Positions 34,725 to 43,403 of a stretch of DNA of 58,406 nucleotides are shown here, piece by piece. Positions within the stretch are counted from its first letter, which is position 1, and each line of letters starts with the position of its first letter. Position numbers and translations under genes: made by a program. The notes beneath the pieces were generated by a model. It did no database searches. It had not been told where the DNA came from and saw nothing but the letters and a program-made list of their open reading frames with translations. Origin of the DNA: Desulfovermiculus sp041686195 (GTDB lineage Bacteria > Desulfobacterota > Desulfovibrionia > Desulfovibrionales > Desulfothermaceae); assembly GCA_041686195.1 (NCBI GenBank), contig JAWLEI010000010.1:1-58406 (forward strand), written 5' to 3'.

Positions 34725-36380
34725 ATGCGAGCCTATACTTTTTTGCTGGATGTATTGAAAACAGCTGTGAACAATCAGGGCCTGGACTGGCCGGAAAAGG
34801 CCGGGATTGAGCCGCCCAGGGACAAGTCCCACGGTGATTTGGCCTCCAATGCGGCCATGATTCTGGGGAAGAAGGCCGGCCTGCCTCCGCGGGAACTGGC
34901 CGAACGGGTTGTCAAAGAGGTTATGCAGTCAGGGCCCATGATTGCCAGGGCGGAAGTGGCAGGTCCGGGATTTGTCAATGTCTTTTTCTCCAACATATTC
35001 TGGCAGCAAACCATCCATGCGGTTCAGAATCAAGGCCAGGCTTATGGTCGCAGTCAGTGGGGCGAGGGGACCAAAGCCCAGGTGGAGTACGTCTCAGCCA
35101 ATCCGACCGGTCCGCTGCATATCGGCCATGGACGGGGAGCAGCAGTGGGCGACAGCCTGGCCCGCATCTTGCGGGCAACCGGCTATGAAGTGAGCACTGA
35201 GTATTATCTCAATGATGCTGGACGGCAGATGAACCTCCTGGGCCGATCCATCTGGGCCCGTTACCAGCAGGTCAAGGGCATACAAGCCCCGCTGCCCGAG
35301 GACGGATATAAAGGGGAGTACATTCTGGAGCTGGCCCGGGAACTGTGCGCAGAACAAGGGGAGCGACTCCTTGCGGCAGATGAAGATGAAGCCCTGAGGA
35401 TTTGCCGCCAATGGGGGGTGGAGCGAATCCTGGCCGGGATCAATTCTGATCTGGACATGTTCCGGGTTGAACACCAGGTCTGGTTTTCTGAGCAGAAGCT
35501 GGTTCAATCCGGGGCAGTGGACAAGACCCTGCAGGACTTGCAGACTTCTGGCCTGGCCTATGAACAGGACGGAGCCCTGTGGTTTGCCAGTACCCGCTTC
35601 GGGGATGACAAGGATCGCGTGCTGCGCAAGTCGGATGGGGAATTGACATACTTTGCCTCCGATATTGCCTACCATGCGGACAAGTTTACCCGGGGCTTTG
35701 ATCTGTGCATTGATGTATGGGGAGCGGATCATCATGGCTATGTCCCCAGAATGCGGGCTGCAGTCCAAGCCTTGGGCCGGCGGGCCGATGATCTGCAGGT
35801 GGTGCTCATCCAACTGGTCAACTTGCAGCGCAAGGGTGAGCAGGTGGCCATGTCCACCAGGTCCGGACAGTTTGTGACCTTGTCCGAGGTCATGCGCGAA
35901 GTGGGGACGGATGCAGCCAGGTTCATTTTTCTGACCCGCAAGAGCGACAGCTCCCTGGATATGGATCTGGATCTGCTCAAAGAGCAAAGTATGGACAATC
36001 CGGTCTATTATGTGCAATACGCTCATGCCCGGATCTGTTCCATGCTGGCCAGGGCCGAAGAGCGAGGTGTGCGTGCGGGCCGTCCAACAGAAGAGGTCAT
36101 AAGCCGCCTAAACACTGAGGAGGATCTGGAACTGCTCAAGATGCTTGAGCGTTTTCCGGATACGGTCCAGGGAGCGGCCAGAACCTTATCTCCACACCAT
36201 ATAAGTTTTTACCTCCTGGATCTGGCGGGATCCCTGCATCGGTATTATAACCGCCATCCTGTATTAAATTGTGGAGATGAGGACTTGGCTCAAGCCAGAC
36301 TGCAGCTTATGATCAGCGTGGCCCAAGTTGTGCGGAACGGCCTCAATCTGCTGGGAGTTTCAGCTCCAGAGTCCATGTAG
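34725..36380 (+). CDS. argS: Arginyl-tRNA synthetase
   Basis: A 551-residue class I aminoacyl-tRNA synthetase, the normal length. It has the N-terminal Add1 tRNA-binding domain (IEPPRDKSHGDLASNAAM), the HIGH motif in NPTGPLHIGHGRGAAVGD, the AMSTRSG stretch at the KMSKS position, as is common in ArgRS, and the C-terminal anticodon-binding DALR domain. ATG 34725 is used; TTG 34701 in the same frame is possible. It is followed after 62 bp by the SPOR gene. Confidence 0.95.
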   Translation: MRAYTFLLDVLKTAVNNQGLDWPEKAGIEPPRDKSHGDLASNAAMILGKKAGLPPRELAERVVKEVMQSGPMIARAEVAGPGFVNVFFSNIFWQQTIHAVQNQGQAYGRSQWGEGTKAQVEYVSANPTGPLHIGHGRGAAVGDSLARILRATGYEVSTEYYLNDAGRQMNLLGRSIWARYQQVKGIQAPLPEDGYKGEYILELARELCAEQGERLLAADEDEALRICRQWGVERILAGINSDLDMFRVEHQVWFSEQKLVQSGAVDKTLQDLQTSGLAYEQDGALWFASTRFGDDKDRVLRKSDGELTYFASDIAYHADKFTRGFDLCIDVWGADHHGYVPRMRAAVQALGRRADDLQVVLIQLVNLQRKGEQVAMSTRSGQFVTLSEVMREVGTDAARFIFLTRKSDSSLDMDLDLLKEQSMDNPVYYVQYAHARICSMLARAEERGVRAGRPTEEVISRLNTEEDLELLKMLERFPDTVQGAARTLSPHHISFYLLDLAGSLHRYYNRHPVLNCGDEDLAQARLQLMISVAQVVRNGLNLLGVSAPESM

Positions 36381-36442
36381 GGCAGATTGGAGACAATGTA
36401 TTTTTTCAGGGTATCTTATAAGGTGATCATGAGCACTTGGCG

Positions 36443-37117
36443 ATGAGTTCCCAAAAGGCCCAGCAAAGCAAAAAAGGCACCCCAGGCAGCAAAGGGGCCC
36501 AGAAGAAGAAAAAGACCAAAAAGGGCAAACCGATCCAGTTTCATTTGACCTGGTCCGGCCTGATTTCCTGGGGCGTGTTTGCCTTTGTGCTTGTGGCCTG
36601 GGCCTTTATACTTGGGGTCTTAGTGGGCAGGGGCTATCAGCCGGAGGCCTTTTTACCTCTGGTAGCCGATTATATGCCCGGGCAGAGCAATCAACTGGAC
36701 GATCAGGATCAAGCCCAAAACCCGGTATTGAGTCCTCAGGAATTGGGTTTCTTTGAGTCCTTGCAGTCAGAGCCTGGACTCGAGCCAAGCGGAAAAAAAC
36801 AGCGGGCGTCTCAAACCGGGCCCAGTCTGGAAACACAACCCGAGACTGGAATTGAGACCCAAAAGAGCGAACAGTCCTATGTCTATGAATTTCAGGTCGG
36901 TGCTTTCAAACGCCAGGATCAGGCCGAGGCCTTGCGGCGGAGATTGGTCCAGAATGCATTTTCCGCCGGGGTACAAAAAAGCAGGGTCCAGGGCTCTGCC
37001 TGGTACCGGGTGGTGGTTCAGCATACAGGAGAGCCGACAGGAGTGAAGGCCTTTACTGCCCGTTTGCAGCAAGCAGGAGTCAGCAATTTCTTTCTGCGCA
37101 GCAAAGAGCCTGAATAA
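36443..37117 (+). CDS. SPOR-domain membrane protein
   Basis: A ~224-residue protein with a lysine-rich cytoplasmic N-terminus (KKKKTKKGKPIQ), a single membrane segment (GLISWGVFAFVLVAWAFILGVLVG), a low-complexity Gln/Glu/Pro linker and a C-terminal SPOR domain (YVYEFQVGAFKRQDQAEALRR ... WYRVVV). SPOR domains bind peptidoglycan stripped of stem peptides at division sites, so it probably acts at the septum. It follows argS, and no ribosome site stands out before the ATG. Confidence 0.88.
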   Translation: MSSQKAQQSKKGTPGSKGAQKKKKTKKGKPIQFHLTWSGLISWGVFAFVLVAWAFILGVLVGRGYQPEAFLPLVADYMPGQSNQLDDQDQAQNPVLSPQELGFFESLQSEPGLEPSGKKQRASQTGPSLETQPETGIETQKSEQSYVYEFQVGAFKRQDQAEALRRRLVQNAFSAGVQKSRVQGSAWYRVVVQHTGEPTGVKAFTARLQQAGVSNFFLRSKEPE

Positions 37118-37180
37118 CAGTTACCAATTATTTTCTTTCACTATGTTTTTGACAACCCTATGTGTCCAGGAGGGATGTGC

Positions 37181-37273
37181 ATGGACGACGGTTTGAGCGA
37201 CAAACATGCGGGTTCGGCTTTAAAATTTGGAAATATTTTGGCATTGCCAGGGCCGGCTGAGTTCTGGCCCTGA
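37181..37273 (+). CDS. Possible 30-residue leader ORF upstream of arginine decarboxylase
   Basis: An ATG with AGGAGGG 6 bp upstream opens a 30-codon frame (MDDGLSDKHAGSAL...) ending 20 bp before the arginine decarboxylase start. Near its stop a stem CAGGGCC/GGCCCTG folds across the termination region. The peptide has no arginine run or recognisable family, so it may be a translated leader or chance. Confidence 0.35.
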   Translation: MDDGLSDKHAGSALKFGNILALPGPAEFWP

Positions 37274-37293
37274 CGTGCAGAGGAGGTCTGACC

Positions 37294-37839
37294 ATGACAT
37301 TTGTACCCCGCGAATGCTTTTTTACCAAAGGGATTGGACGCCATAAGAACAAACTGCAGTCCTTTGAGCTGGCTTTAAGGGATGCTGGCATAGAGAAGCA
37401 GAATCTGGTTTACGTATCCAGTATTTTCCCGCCAAAATGCAAGATTGTCAGCCTGGATGAGGGGATCGATAAATTACAGGCCGGGCAAATTACCTACTGT
37501 GTCATGGCCCGGAACGCGACCAATGAAAAAGGCAGGCTGGTAGGGTCGGCTGTGGGTATGGCCTTTCCAGCGGATGAGAGCCACTACGGCTACATCTCTG
37601 AGCACCACGCTTTTGGAGCCGAGGAACAGGAAATCGGCGATTTCGCCGAAGACCTGGCCTCCACCATGCTGGCTACTACCTTGGGTATCGATTTCGATCC
37701 GGAAAAGGACTATGATGAACGGCGCCAAATATACCGCATGAGCGGGGGCATTGTCGATTCAGCCTCTGCCCCTTGTGTGACCCGGGGGGTTGCCGGGCTG
37801 TGGACTACGACCATTTCGGCAGCTGTGTTTTTGCCCTAG
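37294..37839 (+). CDS. Pyruvoyl-dependent arginine decarboxylase
   Basis: A 181-residue proenzyme of the archaeal/chlamydial PvlArgDC (PdaD) type. It cleaves itself at the Ser-Ser in VYVSSIFPP (S42-S43) to create the pyruvoyl cofactor on the new beta-subunit N-terminus. It converts arginine to agmatine. The beta part has AGQITYCVMARNATNE and SAVGMAFPADESHYGYISEHHA. AGGAGGT precedes the ATG. The next gene is agmatinase, which supports arginine as substrate and putrescine as product. Confidence 0.9.
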   Translation: MTFVPRECFFTKGIGRHKNKLQSFELALRDAGIEKQNLVYVSSIFPPKCKIVSLDEGIDKLQAGQITYCVMARNATNEKGRLVGSAVGMAFPADESHYGYISEHHAFGAEEQEIGDFAEDLASTMLATTLGIDFDPEKDYDERRQIYRMSGGIVDSASAPCVTRGVAGLWTTTISAAVFLP

Positions 37840-37877
37840 AGAAGCTCTCTTGAAATGGAGCTTGAAAAAGTGAAAAT

Positions 37878-38762
37878 ATGTTTTCTTATTTGGATCTTGA
37901 TACCAGGAACGGACAACGAATAGACGTCTGGCCTGTGCCTTATGAAGGCACGGTCAGTTTCGGCCGGGGGACATCTCTGGGGCCGGAGGCCATTTTGCGG
38001 GCCAGTGCGGAGATCGAAACCTGGGATCAGGAACTGGGGGCTGATCTGGCCGATCTGGCCTATTTTCCCACCTGGCCCTGGTTTCGGCCTCCAGTATCCG
38101 GACCTGCGGATATGGTTCGGCACATGGCGGCCGAGTTAGCTTCGAGCTGTTGCCGGGAGACCTTTTTGCTCACCCTGGGCGGGGAACACAGTGTGGCCTT
38201 GGCTCCCATCAGGCACTATCAATCCCTGTTTTCGAATCTTACAGTCCTGCAGATAGACGCTCACGCGGATCTGAGGGATTCCTTCCAGGGCAGCCCTCAT
38301 TCTCATGCCTCTGTAATGGCCAGAGTCAGGGAATTGGGCATTCCCCTGGTCCAGCTTGGAATCCGCAGCCTGAGCCGGGAAGAGTCCGAGCATATCGCCT
38401 CCGAACCGGAACATGGCCTGTTGACCCTCTTTGCCCATGACCTCCCCAGTCCTGAGCAGGCAGCGGCCAGGGTCCGGGAATTTATTGGTGACAGACCTTT
38501 GTACATCAGCTTTGACGCCGATGGGCTGGATCCTTCGATCATGCCCGGGACAGGCACTCCGGAGCCAGGAGGCCTTTCTTACTCCTGGCTGCACAGATTC
38601 TGGCCTCTGTTCTTCGGCCAATGCCGTCTGGTGGGAATGGATTTTTGCGAACTCTCCCCTCTGCCAGGAGGCGGTCTGGTCTCCGAGTCTGTTGCTGTGC
38701 GCTGTATGAACAGAATTCTTACCGCATCCTTGCGCTCAGGAGGAGCCCATGCCCATAGCTGA
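37878..38762 (+). CDS. speB: Agmatinase
   Basis: A 294-residue ureohydrolase with the binuclear manganese site intact: His in LTLGGEHSVALAPI, the DAHAD motif in QIDAHADLRDS, and ISFDADGLDPSIMPGTGTP. It opens with the usual WPVPYEGTVSFGRGTSLGP. It hydrolyses agmatine to putrescine and urea, finishing the route begun by the upstream decarboxylase, 38 bp away. It overlaps queF by 14 bp. Confidence 0.93.
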   Translation: MFSYLDLDTRNGQRIDVWPVPYEGTVSFGRGTSLGPEAILRASAEIETWDQELGADLADLAYFPTWPWFRPPVSGPADMVRHMAAELASSCCRETFLLTLGGEHSVALAPIRHYQSLFSNLTVLQIDAHADLRDSFQGSPHSHASVMARVRELGIPLVQLGIRSLSREESEHIASEPEHGLLTLFAHDLPSPEQAAARVREFIGDRPLYISFDADGLDPSIMPGTGTPEPGGLSYSWLHRFWPLFFGQCRLVGMDFCELSPLPGGGLVSESVAVRCMNRILTASLRSGGAHAHS

Positions 38763-39135
38763 AGGCCGAATCTTTGAATTCAAGGGACCGGAAGAGATCC
38801 GGCCTGATCTCCTGGAGACTTTTGGTTTTGATGGAACGGATCAGTACATCAAGACCGAGACCCGGGAATTTGTAGCGGTCTGCCCCTTCAGCGGGCTTCC
38901 GGACTTTGCCCTGCTCACTATTGAGTACTACCCGGAAGGGGGGCTGTGTATCGAGCTGAAGTCACTTAAGTATTACATTACCAGCTATAAAGAGGTGGGC
39001 ATCTATCAGGAAGAGGCGACGCAGAGGATTTATCAGGACTTGGCCCGGGTCTTGAGGACCAATCGGTTGCGGGTGAGCACTGTGTACAATGTCCGGGGTG
39101 GATTTACAACCACTGCAGTGCAGGGCAGGCTCTGA
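38749..39135 (+). CDS. queF: NADPH-dependent 7-cyano-7-deazaguanine reductase QueF
   Basis: A 128-residue type I QueF enzyme that reduces preQ0 to preQ1 in queuosine synthesis. The catalytic Cys is in AVCPFSGLPDF, followed by the substrate/NADPH motif IELKSLKYYITSYKEVGIYQE. The start lies inside speB, a 14-bp overlap that implies coupling. The next plus-strand gene is a queuosine-precursor transporter, which fits functionally. Confidence 0.94.
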   Translation: MPIAEGRIFEFKGPEEIRPDLLETFGFDGTDQYIKTETREFVAVCPFSGLPDFALLTIEYYPEGGLCIELKSLKYYITSYKEVGIYQEEATQRIYQDLARVLRTNRLRVSTVYNVRGGFTTTAVQGRL

Positions 39136-39152
39136 GGACGGGGATCAGAGAT

Positions 39153-39235
39153 CAGCTTTGCCTCCGGTAAATCTGATTATTTTTGGGCCAAAGCGCCCAA
39201 AAAAGTGAATTTGCCGGGTTGATCAATCATGAAAC
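39153..39235 (+). repeat. Dispersed hairpin element, copy E (compensatory stem change)
   Basis: TTTGCCTCCGGTAAATCTGA is followed by TTTTTGGGC-CAAAGC-GCCCAAAAA (39180-39203) and the tail GGGTTGATCAATCATGAAAC. Relative to copy C the stem bases are swapped (GCCC/GGGC to GGGC/GCCC) while the loop is unchanged. Confidence 0.75.
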
Positions 39236-39254
39236 GTACGGATCAGCATGTAGT

Positions 39255-39277
39255 AGGGGCGAATAATCATTCGCCCT
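39255..39277. repeat. GGGGCGAA/TTCGCCC palindrome, copy 1
   Basis: AGGGGCGAATAATCATTCGCCCT forms a hairpin with arms AGGGGCGAAT and ATTCGCCCT. Related copies occur at 39339-39362 and 48041-48065. Confidence 0.6.
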
Positions 39278-39338
39278 CTTGTACCTGGGCGGACAAGGTC
39301 CGCTCCTGCGACTGTTACCCCAGTCGTGGTTGAATTCG

Positions 39339-39362
39339 TAGGGGCGAAGCTTGTCTTCGCCC
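39339..39362. repeat. GGGGCGAA/TTCGCCC palindrome, copy 2
   Basis: TAGGGGCGAAGCTTGTCTTCGCCC forms a hairpin with arms GGGCGAAG and CTTCGCCC. It is 60 bp from copy 1. Confidence 0.6.
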
Positions 39363-39613
39363 ACAAGGACAAGCAGAGCGAGGCATGAATATTCTTTCTG
39401 CATTCTTGTTTCATACAAGACGTCAGTGATCAGCGATGCTGCCAGTTTGACCTTGGCCGCATGTCTTCCAGGCGGGAAGGAGTGGTCAGGGGAGGGCTCT
39501 TTTTTGCGATACGTGAGATGTGCCAAGGCACTGGCATGAAAAGCATGCTGACCCGGGGAAAGCCTTGCGAGATTCCTGCATCGAACAACAGATAACAGGC
39601 AACAGGTTCTCCT

Positions 39614-40270
39614 ATGATCCCAGCCCAGAAAGCCCAAACCAGCCCTTTGGCCTTTGCCATTTTGAGCAGTCTGTTTTCCGGCAGCCTGGTTCTGGCCGCC
39701 ATCCTGGCCACTAAGATCATCACGGTGGCCGGTTTGACTGTCCCGGCCGGGGTGCTGGCCTATGCCCTGACCTTTATCTGCACTGATGTGATCGGCGAGG
39801 TGTGGGGCAAAAGCCGGGCCAGAGAGGTGGTAGGGGCTGGTTTTTTGACCCTGATCGCCGCCTTTGCCCTCATCCAGGTGGCCCTGCACTGGCCGGCGGC
39901 CGGCTTCTGGGAAGACCAAAAGGCCTTTGCCGCTGTTCTGTCCACCACCCCTCGCATAATTTTAGGTTCTCTGGCGGCCTATCTGGTCAGTCAATTCACT
40001 GATGTGTGGATTTTCCATGCCTGCCGGCATTTGACCGGCGGGCGGCATTTGTGGCTGCGCAACAACCTGTCCACTGCCTTGTCTCAGCTTATAGATACGG
40101 TCATATTTATCAGCATTGCCTTTTTCGGACTTATGCCCTTGATGCCTTTGATCGTGGGCCAGTGGGCGGTGAAGCTGATTATTGCCGCTGTGGATACTGG
40201 AGTAGTCTACCTCCTGGTCTGGGGCCTGGGGGAAAAAGGGGCCCGGACCCAAGTCGGCGAACCGGCCTGA
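39614..40270 (+). CDS. Queuosine precursor transporter (YhhQ family)
   Basis: A 218-residue membrane protein with about six hydrophobic segments, of the VUT/YhhQ family, which imports preQ0/preQ1 or related bases. Landmarks are the N-terminal ANILATK-like LVLAAILATKIITVAGLTVPAG, FICTDVIGEVWGKSRA, and the C-terminal LRNNLSTALSQLIDTVIFISIAFFG. QueF, which acts on preQ0, lies upstream, although a 478-bp repeat-filled gap separates them. The ribosome site is not obvious. Confidence 0.88.
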   Translation: MIPAQKAQTSPLAFAILSSLFSGSLVLAAILATKIITVAGLTVPAGVLAYALTFICTDVIGEVWGKSRAREVVGAGFLTLIAAFALIQVALHWPAAGFWEDQKAFAAVLSTTPRIILGSLAAYLVSQFTDVWIFHACRHLTGGRHLWLRNNLSTALSQLIDTVIFISIAFFGLMPLMPLIVGQWAVKLIIAAVDTGVVYLLVWGLGEKGARTQVGEPA

Positions 40271-40312
40271 GATTGAGACCCGTCCCTTGGATTCATTCAG
40301 CGTGATAGGAAG

Positions 40313-41494
40313 ATGGTGAGCATGCAAACCTCGGATCTTCTGGACCTGGTTGTTCAGCGTCTTGTTTGGCGGGGACGGGGATTGGCCCGGCTGGACAATG
40401 GCCAGGTGGTGATCATTGATCCGGGCGTATTTCCGGGGGAACGGATCCGGGCCCAGGTCATCCAGTCCAAGCCTGATTATCTTCGGGCCCGATGTATACA
40501 GGTCCTGGAGGCTCATCCAATGCGGCGGCCTCATCCCTGCCCGCTGGCCGAATATTGCGGCGGATGCAGATTCGGCTGGCTTCCACATACAGAGCAGATA
40601 AAGCTCAAGACCGATCTGGTCCACAACGAACTCTCCAGGGCCTTGCCGGCAGCGGCGAGATCAAACCTTCCCCCTGTTCAAGCTGTATCCAGTCCCAAGA
40701 AATGGCGGTACCGGTGGCGGGGACAGATGCACGTGCACCATGGGCAGCCATGTATGATGTCCCTGCAGGGACAAAAGCCCTTGCCGTGCTCCGACTGCCT
40801 GCTACTGGCCAAGCCTTTGAGCCGGCAGGTTCCAGACTTGTGCGCTTCCATGGGCGACGGGCGGATTACTTTGGCCGCCAGCCCCAAAACCCATCAAGCA
40901 GCTCGAGCGGGAGATGCCCTCTGGCTGGACCTGCCTTTACCTGCCTTCAACCTGGATCTTCAAGTGACTCCGGACATCTTTTTCCAGGCCAACTGGTCCG
41001 GAAACCAGGATTTGGTCCATTATGTATGCGCACATATTGACCCGGAGTGGAAGGTAGCGGACCTGTACGCTGGAGCAGGAAATTTTGCCTTGACCCTGGG
41101 TCGGCGGGGCAACAGGGTCCTGGCCCTGGAGAGCGATCCCCGGGCGGTGTGGGCTGGTCAGGAAAATGCCCGCAGGCTGGGACTTCATCATGTTCGCTTT
41201 GTCCGGCGGGATTTGGCTCGGGAATCTGCAAGGCGCAGACTCCAGCAGGAGAAGGTACGGGCAGTTGTCGTTGATCCGCCCCGGACAGGGGCAGGCAGAA
41301 AACTGGCTCAAACCCTGGATTTGCCGCACATCAAGCGCATGGTTTGGGTATCCTGCGATGTGGTCAATACCTGCCGCGATCTGAAACAGTATTTAGCCTT
41401 GGGGTGGCGGATCAAAGGCATCCAGCTCTTTGATCTTTTTCCTCAAACCTGGCACGTGGAAACGGTGTTTATTCTGGGCCGGAATGAATTATGA
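40313..41494 (+). CDS. TrmA/RlmD-family RNA uracil-C5 methyltransferase
   Basis: A 393-residue RNA methyltransferase. It has an N-terminal TRAM domain (VQRLVWRGRGLARLDNG), cysteines for a [4Fe-4S] cluster (CPLAEYCGGCRFGW, later Cys in LPCSDC), the SAM motif VADLYAGAGNFALTLG, DPPRTGAG, and the nucleophile region MVWVSCDVVNTCRDL. It forms 5-methyluridine in 23S rRNA or tRNA; U747, U1939 or U54 cannot be told apart here. ATG 40313 and ATG 40322 are both plausible; AGGAAG lies just upstream. The next gene follows in 24 bp. Confidence 0.88.
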   Translation: MVSMQTSDLLDLVVQRLVWRGRGLARLDNGQVVIIDPGVFPGERIRAQVIQSKPDYLRARCIQVLEAHPMRRPHPCPLAEYCGGCRFGWLPHTEQIKLKTDLVHNELSRALPAAARSNLPPVQAVSSPKKWRYRWRGQMHVHHGQPCMMSLQGQKPLPCSDCLLLAKPLSRQVPDLCASMGDGRITLAASPKTHQAARAGDALWLDLPLPAFNLDLQVTPDIFFQANWSGNQDLVHYVCAHIDPEWKVADLYAGAGNFALTLGRRGNRVLALESDPRAVWAGQENARRLGLHHVRFVRRDLARESARRRLQQEKVRAVVVDPPRTGAGRKLAQTLDLPHIKRMVWVSCDVVNTCRDLKQYLALGWRIKGIQLFDLFPQTWHVETVFILGRNEL

Positions 41495-41518
41495 TCAAGA
41501 GTGCGCAGGAGGAAGCAG

Positions 41519-43225
41519 ATGCTGAGTGATGATATCCAGCGGCCATGGCTGGCCAGTTACGATCCCCAAGTCCCTCCTCACCTGGAATATGAAACCATTC
41601 CCTTGTTTGAGTATCTGGACCGGGCTGCTGCCCGTTATCCCCAGCGGACAGCCCTTGTTTTCCAGAATCTGCGTCTGGGCTACGCCCAGCTCAAAGAACA
41701 GGCGGAGACTGTAGCGGCCAACCTGCAGCGCCTGGGCGTGGCCAAGGGGGACCGGGTGGCCATCATGCTTCCCAATCTGCCACAGACGGTGATTGCCTAC
41801 TGGGGAGTGCTCAAGGCCGGGGCAGTGGTGGTGATGACCAATCCTTTGTATATGGAAAAAGAGCTGGTCCACCACATCACAGACTCCGGAAGCCGGGTGA
41901 TGATTGTCCTGGACAGACTGTGGCCCAAAATTTCCTCTCTGTGGCCCAAGCTGGAACTGAAAACCGTGATCACAACCTCTGTGGCCGACGGGCTGCGTTT
42001 TCCCCTCAACCTGCTCTATCCTGTCAAGGCCAGGCGGGAGAAGACAGCTGTTTCCGTGCCCCATGATGGAAAAACCGTACTGCCCTGGAAAATCCTGGTC
42101 AGGAAAAAGACCAGGTTTGAACCGGTGCCCATCGATCCCGGGCAGGATCTGGCTGTGTTGCAGTACACCGGGGGGACCACCGGGGTGGCCAAGGGGGTCA
42201 TGCTGGGACACGACAATATGGGGGCCAATGTACAGCAGTGTTCAGCTGTCCTGCACGCCATTGGGGATGAACCCGAGGTCTTTTTGGGTCTTTTGCCCTA
42301 TTTTCATGTCTACGGACTGACAGTATGCATCAACTTCGCCACGGCATTGTCGGCTACTGTGGCTCCGTATCCTCAGTTTGTACCTCAGGAGGTGCTCAAG
42401 GCCATGGAGAAGGTCAGGCCGACCATTTTTCCTTCGGCTCCGGCAGTATTTAATGCCCTGTTGCAGCAAAAGAATATCCAGGACTTTGACCTGCGCTCCA
42501 TCCGCTTTTGCGTCACCGGATCCGCCCCCATGCCGGTGGAGTTGACAAAGAAGTTTAAGGAACTGACTGGAGCAGAGATCATTGAGGGGTTCGGCTTGAC
42601 CGAGAGCTCCCCGGTAACCCATTTGAATCCTATTCGGGGCAAGCGGAAGACTGGGTCTATTGGATTGCCCTTTCCGGACACTGACGCGAGCATTGTGGAC
42701 ACAAAAATGGGGACTGAGCATCTGCCTCCGGGAGAGGAGGGGGAGTTGATCATCAGGGGGCCTCAAGTCATGCGCGGCTACTGGGGCCAGCCGGAAGAGA
42801 CCGCGGGGACACTGCGAAATAATTGGCTGTATACTGGAGATATCGCCTCCATGGATGAGGAAGGCTATTTTTTTATCGTTGACCGCAAAAAGGATCTCAT
42901 CATTTCCGGGGGGTACAATATTTACCCCCGGGAGATCGACGAGCTTTTATATGAGCATCCACAGGTGGCGGATGCGGTCTGTGTGGGGGTGCCGCACAAG
43001 ACCCGGGGAGAGATTATCAAGGCCTATATTGTACCCAAGCCGGATCAGGAGATAGATAAAAAGGAGATAATTGCCTTTTGTCGCCAGAAGCTGGCCAACT
43101 ACAAGGTGCCCAAACAGATAGAGTTCCGGGAGGAACTGCCCAAGACCATTGTGGGCAAGGTCTTGCGGCGGGTGCTCAGGGAAGAGGAGGAGCAAAAAAA
43201 AGGGAAAGAAGACAAGGCCGGCTAG
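41519..43225 (+). CDS. Long-chain acyl-CoA synthetase (FadD-type)
   Basis: A 568-residue AMP-forming ligase that activates fatty acids as CoA thioesters. The ATP-binding motif is YTGGTTGVAKGVMLGH, followed by FGLTESSPVTHLNPI, YTGDIASMDEEGYFFIVDRKKDLIISGGYNIYPRE-type core motifs, and the catalytic C-terminal Lys in LPKTIVGKVLRRVL. ATG 41519 has AGGAGGA 4 bp upstream, better than 41501. The acyl chain length it prefers is not readable. A GC-rich terminator follows. Confidence 0.9.
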   Translation: MLSDDIQRPWLASYDPQVPPHLEYETIPLFEYLDRAAARYPQRTALVFQNLRLGYAQLKEQAETVAANLQRLGVAKGDRVAIMLPNLPQTVIAYWGVLKAGAVVVMTNPLYMEKELVHHITDSGSRVMIVLDRLWPKISSLWPKLELKTVITTSVADGLRFPLNLLYPVKARREKTAVSVPHDGKTVLPWKILVRKKTRFEPVPIDPGQDLAVLQYTGGTTGVAKGVMLGHDNMGANVQQCSAVLHAIGDEPEVFLGLLPYFHVYGLTVCINFATALSATVAPYPQFVPQEVLKAMEKVRPTIFPSAPAVFNALLQQKNIQDFDLRSIRFCVTGSAPMPVELTKKFKELTGAEIIEGFGLTESSPVTHLNPIRGKRKTGSIGLPFPDTDASIVDTKMGTEHLPPGEEGELIIRGPQVMRGYWGQPEETAGTLRNNWLYTGDIASMDEEGYFFIVDRKKDLIISGGYNIYPREIDELLYEHPQVADAVCVGVPHKTRGEIIKAYIVPKPDQEIDKKEIIAFCRQKLANYKVPKQIEFREELPKTIVGKVLRRVLREEEEQKKGKEDKAG

Positions 43226-43264
43226 TGACGCGTCAATTGCACGTTGTCGGTTTTCCCTCTTCGT

Positions 43265-43297
43265 CCCCCCTTGAGGGGGGTGGGGGGTGTTTTTTTC
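43265..43297 (+). terminator. Terminator after the acyl-CoA synthetase gene
   Basis: CCCCCC-TTGA-GGGGGG (43265-43280), a further G run and then a T run (TGTTTTTTTC). It lies 40 bp after the stop. A second small hairpin CATGACAA/TTGTCATG follows at 43315-43342. Confidence 0.75.
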
Positions 43298-43403
43298 TTT
43301 TGCGACACCCAAGGCATGACAAAACTCTAGTGTCTTGTCATGTGTGTTAGGCCGAAAACAGAAAAGAGCAGGACTTCTCGTTTGATACGAGCTTTGCCTC
43401 TGA

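Larger units (their letters stand above)
39136..39613. other. 478-bp intergenic region made mostly of repeats
   Basis: No gene or riboswitch is apparent. It contains element copy E (39153-39235), two GGGGCGAA/TTCGCCC palindromes (39255-39277 and 39339-39362), and at 39399-39440 a segment (CATTCTTGTTTCATA...) that resembles 2945-2985 before the GlmS-like gene. Confidence 0.6.

Noticed and set aside
35094..36026. 310-codon open frame on the minus strand
   Set aside because: It is antisense to argS, with no independent support.
39240..39370. CRISPR array in the repeat-rich gap
   Set aside because: The repeats are palindromic, only two in number and not evenly spaced, and no cas genes are in the window.
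39140..39613. preQ1 riboswitch upstream of the queuosine-precursor carrier
   Set aside because: Neither a preQ1-I nor a preQ1-II consensus is visible; the gap is explained by repeats.
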